In this document: piece after piece, positions 62,330 through 64,000 of the stretch | Layout of the letters: each line of letters opens with the position of its first letter | How positions within the stretch are numbered: the stretch's first letter is position 1 | From: Oscillospiraceae bacterium | GTDB taxonomy: Bacteria > Bacillota > Clostridia > Oscillospirales > Ruminococcaceae | DNA length: 64,000 nt | Assembly: GCA_017460955.1 (NCBI GenBank) | Contig: JAFTZY010000070.1 | Span: 1 to 64,000, forward strand | Reading direction: 5' to 3' | Translations under genes and position numbers: made by a program | The notes under the pieces: model-generated | The model's database searches: none | What the model saw: the letters and a program-made list of their open reading frames with translations, nothing else | Told to the model about the DNA's origin: nothing

Positions 62330-63778
62330 ATGAATATCGAAAAACAGAAAAGTGCGCCCATTTATGAGGCGCTCGAACGCTTCCGCCGGCAGCGGGTCGT
62401 TCCGTTCGATGTCCCCGGCCACAAGCGGGGACGGGGCAATCCGGAGCTGGTACAGCTCCTTGGTGAAAAATGCGTGGGGCTCGATGTCAATTCCATGAAG
62501 CCCCTGGACAACCTGTGCCATCCCGTTTCGGTCATCCTCGAAGCCGAAAACCTGGCCGCCGATGCCTTCGGTGCAGCCCATGCCTATTTCATGGTCGGCG
62601 GCACCACCTCCTCCGTGCAGAGCATGATCCTCACCGCCTGCAAGGCCGGTGACAAGATCATCCTCCCCCGCAACGTCCACCGCAGCGTCATCAATGCGCT
62701 GGTGCTGTGCGGTGCCGAGCCCGTGTACGTCAATCCCGACGTGGATGCCCATATCGGCATTGCCCTGGGGATGGAGCTCACGGCTGTTGAGGAGGCCATC
62801 CGCCTGCATCCGGATGCCGTGGCGGTCTTTGTCAACAACCCCACCTACTACGGCATCTGCTCGGACCTGCGCTCCATCGTGGAGCTGGCCCACCGCTTCG
62901 GCATGATGGTCCTGGTGGATGAGGCACACGGCACGCACCTGTCCTTCCATGAGGACCTGCCCGTCTCCGCCATGGAGGCGGGAGCAGATATGGCAGCCGT
63001 TTCCATGCACAAATCCGGCGGCAGCCTCACGCAGAGCTCCCTGCTGCTGCTCAGCGCCGCCGTCAATACCCGCTATGTCGAGCAGATCATCAACCTCACA
63101 CAGACCACAAGCGCCTCCTATCTGCTGCTCTCGAGCCTGGACATCTCCCGGAGAAACCTTGCCCTGCGCGGCCACGAATCCTTCGAGAAGGTCGCTGCCA
63201 TGGCCGAATATGCCCGCGAGGAGATCAACTCCATCGGCGGCTACTACGCATACGGGAAGGATCTGGTCAACGGCAGCTCCATCTTCGATTATGACGTCAC
63301 CAAGCTCTCGGTCTACACCCGGGACATCGGCCTGACGGGCATCGAGGTCTATGATCTGCTGCGGGATGAATACGACATCCAGATCGAATTCGGCGACATC
63401 GGCAACATTCTCGCCTATATCTCCATCGGCGACCGCATCCAGGACATTGAGCGCCTGGTGGGGGCGCTCGAGGACATCAAGCGGCTGTACGCAAAGAGTA
63501 CGCAGGGCCTGCCCGGTGCGGAGTACATCACCCCCATCGTGGCATGCAGTCCGCAGAAGGCCTTCTATGCCGACAAGGCCTCCGTCCCCATCCGGGAGAC
63601 GGCAGGGCGCATCTGCGGCGAATTCGTCATGTGCTATCCGCCGGGGATCCCGATCCTGGCACCGGGGGAGATGGTCACACGGGAGATCGTGGACTACATC
63701 CTCTACGCCAAGGAAAAGGGCTGCTCGATGCAGGGCCCCGAGGACGGCACGCTCGAATATCTCAACGTTCTGGCATGA
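62330..63778 (+). CDS. Orn/Lys/Arg decarboxylase family protein
   Basis: A 482-residue PLP enzyme of the short Firmicute type. FDVPGHKRGRGN is near residue 25, DEAHGTH near 200 and the PLP lysine in SMHKSGGSLTQSS near 228, where HKT is commoner. It makes a polyamine precursor (cadaverine, agmatine or putrescine); the substrate is not clear. The GGAGG at 62309-62313 is far (16 bases) from the ATG, so the start at 62330 rests on family similarity. The MmcQ gene follows. Confidence 0.9.
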   Translation: MNIEKQKSAPIYEALERFRRQRVVPFDVPGHKRGRGNPELVQLLGEKCVGLDVNSMKPLDNLCHPVSVILEAENLAADAFGAAHAYFMVGGTTSSVQSMILTACKAGDKIILPRNVHRSVINALVLCGAEPVYVNPDVDAHIGIALGMELTAVEEAIRLHPDAVAVFVNNPTYYGICSDLRSIVELAHRFGMMVLVDEAHGTHLSFHEDLPVSAMEAGADMAAVSMHKSGGSLTQSSLLLLSAAVNTRYVEQIINLTQTTSASYLLLSSLDISRRNLALRGHESFEKVAAMAEYAREEINSIGGYYAYGKDLVNGSSIFDYDVTKLSVYTRDIGLTGIEVYDLLRDEYDIQIEFGDIGNILAYISIGDRIQDIERLVGALEDIKRLYAKSTQGLPGAEYITPIVACSPQKAFYADKASVPIRETAGRICGEFVMCYPPGIPILAPGEMVTREIVDYILYAKEKGCSMQGPEDGTLEYLNVLA

Positions 63779-63788
63779 GGTGACGTCT

Positions 63789-64000
63789 ATGCTGCTGCAT
63801 GAATATCTGGCGTATGTCCGGGATACGTTCGGTGCTATACCGGAATACCTCTGGGCGCGCTCGCCCGATTCCTTCGCCCTTCGGCACACGGACAGCCGCA
63901 AGTGGTTTGCGTGCGGGATGCGCGTATCCGGGACGGTGCTGCACCTGGACACCCCCGAGGTCCGGGACATTGTGGATCTCAAGGCCGACCCGATGACGAT
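63789..64000 (+). CDS. MmcQ/YjbR-like protein, partial at window end
   Basis: The first 70 residues of a protein that runs past the window end. FGAIPEYLWARSP and the SRKWFACGMRV block resemble the MmcQ/YjbR family, small proteins with a CyaY-like fold and unclear function. A GAGGTGA site overlaps the decarboxylase stop region, so the two genes are probably coupled. Confidence 0.65.
   Translation, partial: MLLHEYLAYVRDTFGAIPEYLWARSPDSFALRHTDSRKWFACGMRVSGTVLHLDTPEVRDIVDLKADPMT

Overview
The window looks like a chromosomal segment of a GC-rich, Gram-positive, anaerobic gut or rumen Firmicute, most like a cellulosome-forming Ruminococcus or a close Oscillospiraceae relative. The evidence is a dockerin-bearing family 48 glycoside hydrolase, four further intact or remnant groups of dockerin tails, BspA-type leucine-rich-repeat proteins, a split transketolase, and Firmicute-style gene clusters (ylm/divIVA-ileS-lspA, mutSL-miaA-hfq, comEC-holA). 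The species cannot be fixed from the sequence alone. No rRNA, tRNA, CRISPR array, transposase or prophage gene was seen.

Layout. 1-2127: an AT-richer leader and a phosphoglucomutase gene. 2125-11878 (minus): a compact eight-gene unit that starts at a promoter before alaS and runs through HIT, phosphoribosyltransferase, comEC, holA and rnmV to an MBOAT/DHHW pair whose expected catalytic residues are replaced. 11906-16704 (minus): two tandem dockerin-LRR genes, maf and a tautomerase. These are punctuated by three near-identical elements in which a promoter is built into a hairpin, and the tautomerase leader carries a dockerin remnant. 16725-20029 (plus): dtd, a small HTH protein, a PBP with a KTS motif and a YhfC-type membrane protein. 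20059-26692 (minus): a PHP phosphatase, Lrp regulator, aminotransferase, ispE, a dockerin-bearing cysteine protease and a MraY-like transferase, mostly overlapping. 26876-33453 (plus): a small membrane protein, recD2-comF, a palindromic element, mreB-comEA and a LysR regulator. 33621-36236 (minus): the GH48-dockerin gene under a consensus promoter. 36838-41529 (plus): a GldA/F/G-like ABC system with a DUF4340 protein. 41590-43149 (minus): a third dockerin-LRR gene. 43329-62121 (minus): transketolase halves, then a long run of housekeeping genes from miaB down to a Cof phosphatase. 62330-64000 (plus): an Orn/Lys/Arg decarboxylase and the start of a MmcQ/YjbR gene.

How the genes work together. 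Most genes are housekeeping: translation (alaS, ileS, dtd, miaA, miaB, rluD), mismatch repair, cell division (sepF, divIVA, mreB), envelope (mraY-like, PBP, lspA) and DNA uptake (comEC, comEA, comF). Inserted among them are secreted dockerin proteins that could dock on a cellulosome scaffold: one cellulase, one papain-like protease and three LRR proteins. Their dockerins fall into three visibly different sequence groups. Promoters follow a regular pattern, TTGCAA/TTGACA-N17-TATAAT/TATACT, on both strands.

Most noteworthy items: the hairpin promoters at 11850-11895, 13593-13638 and 15585-15632; the orphan dockerin fragment at 16531-16665; the paired active-site loss in the MBOAT and DHHW genes; the reversed order of dockerin half-repeats between the protease and the third LRR protein; and a fold-back element at about 30313-30477.
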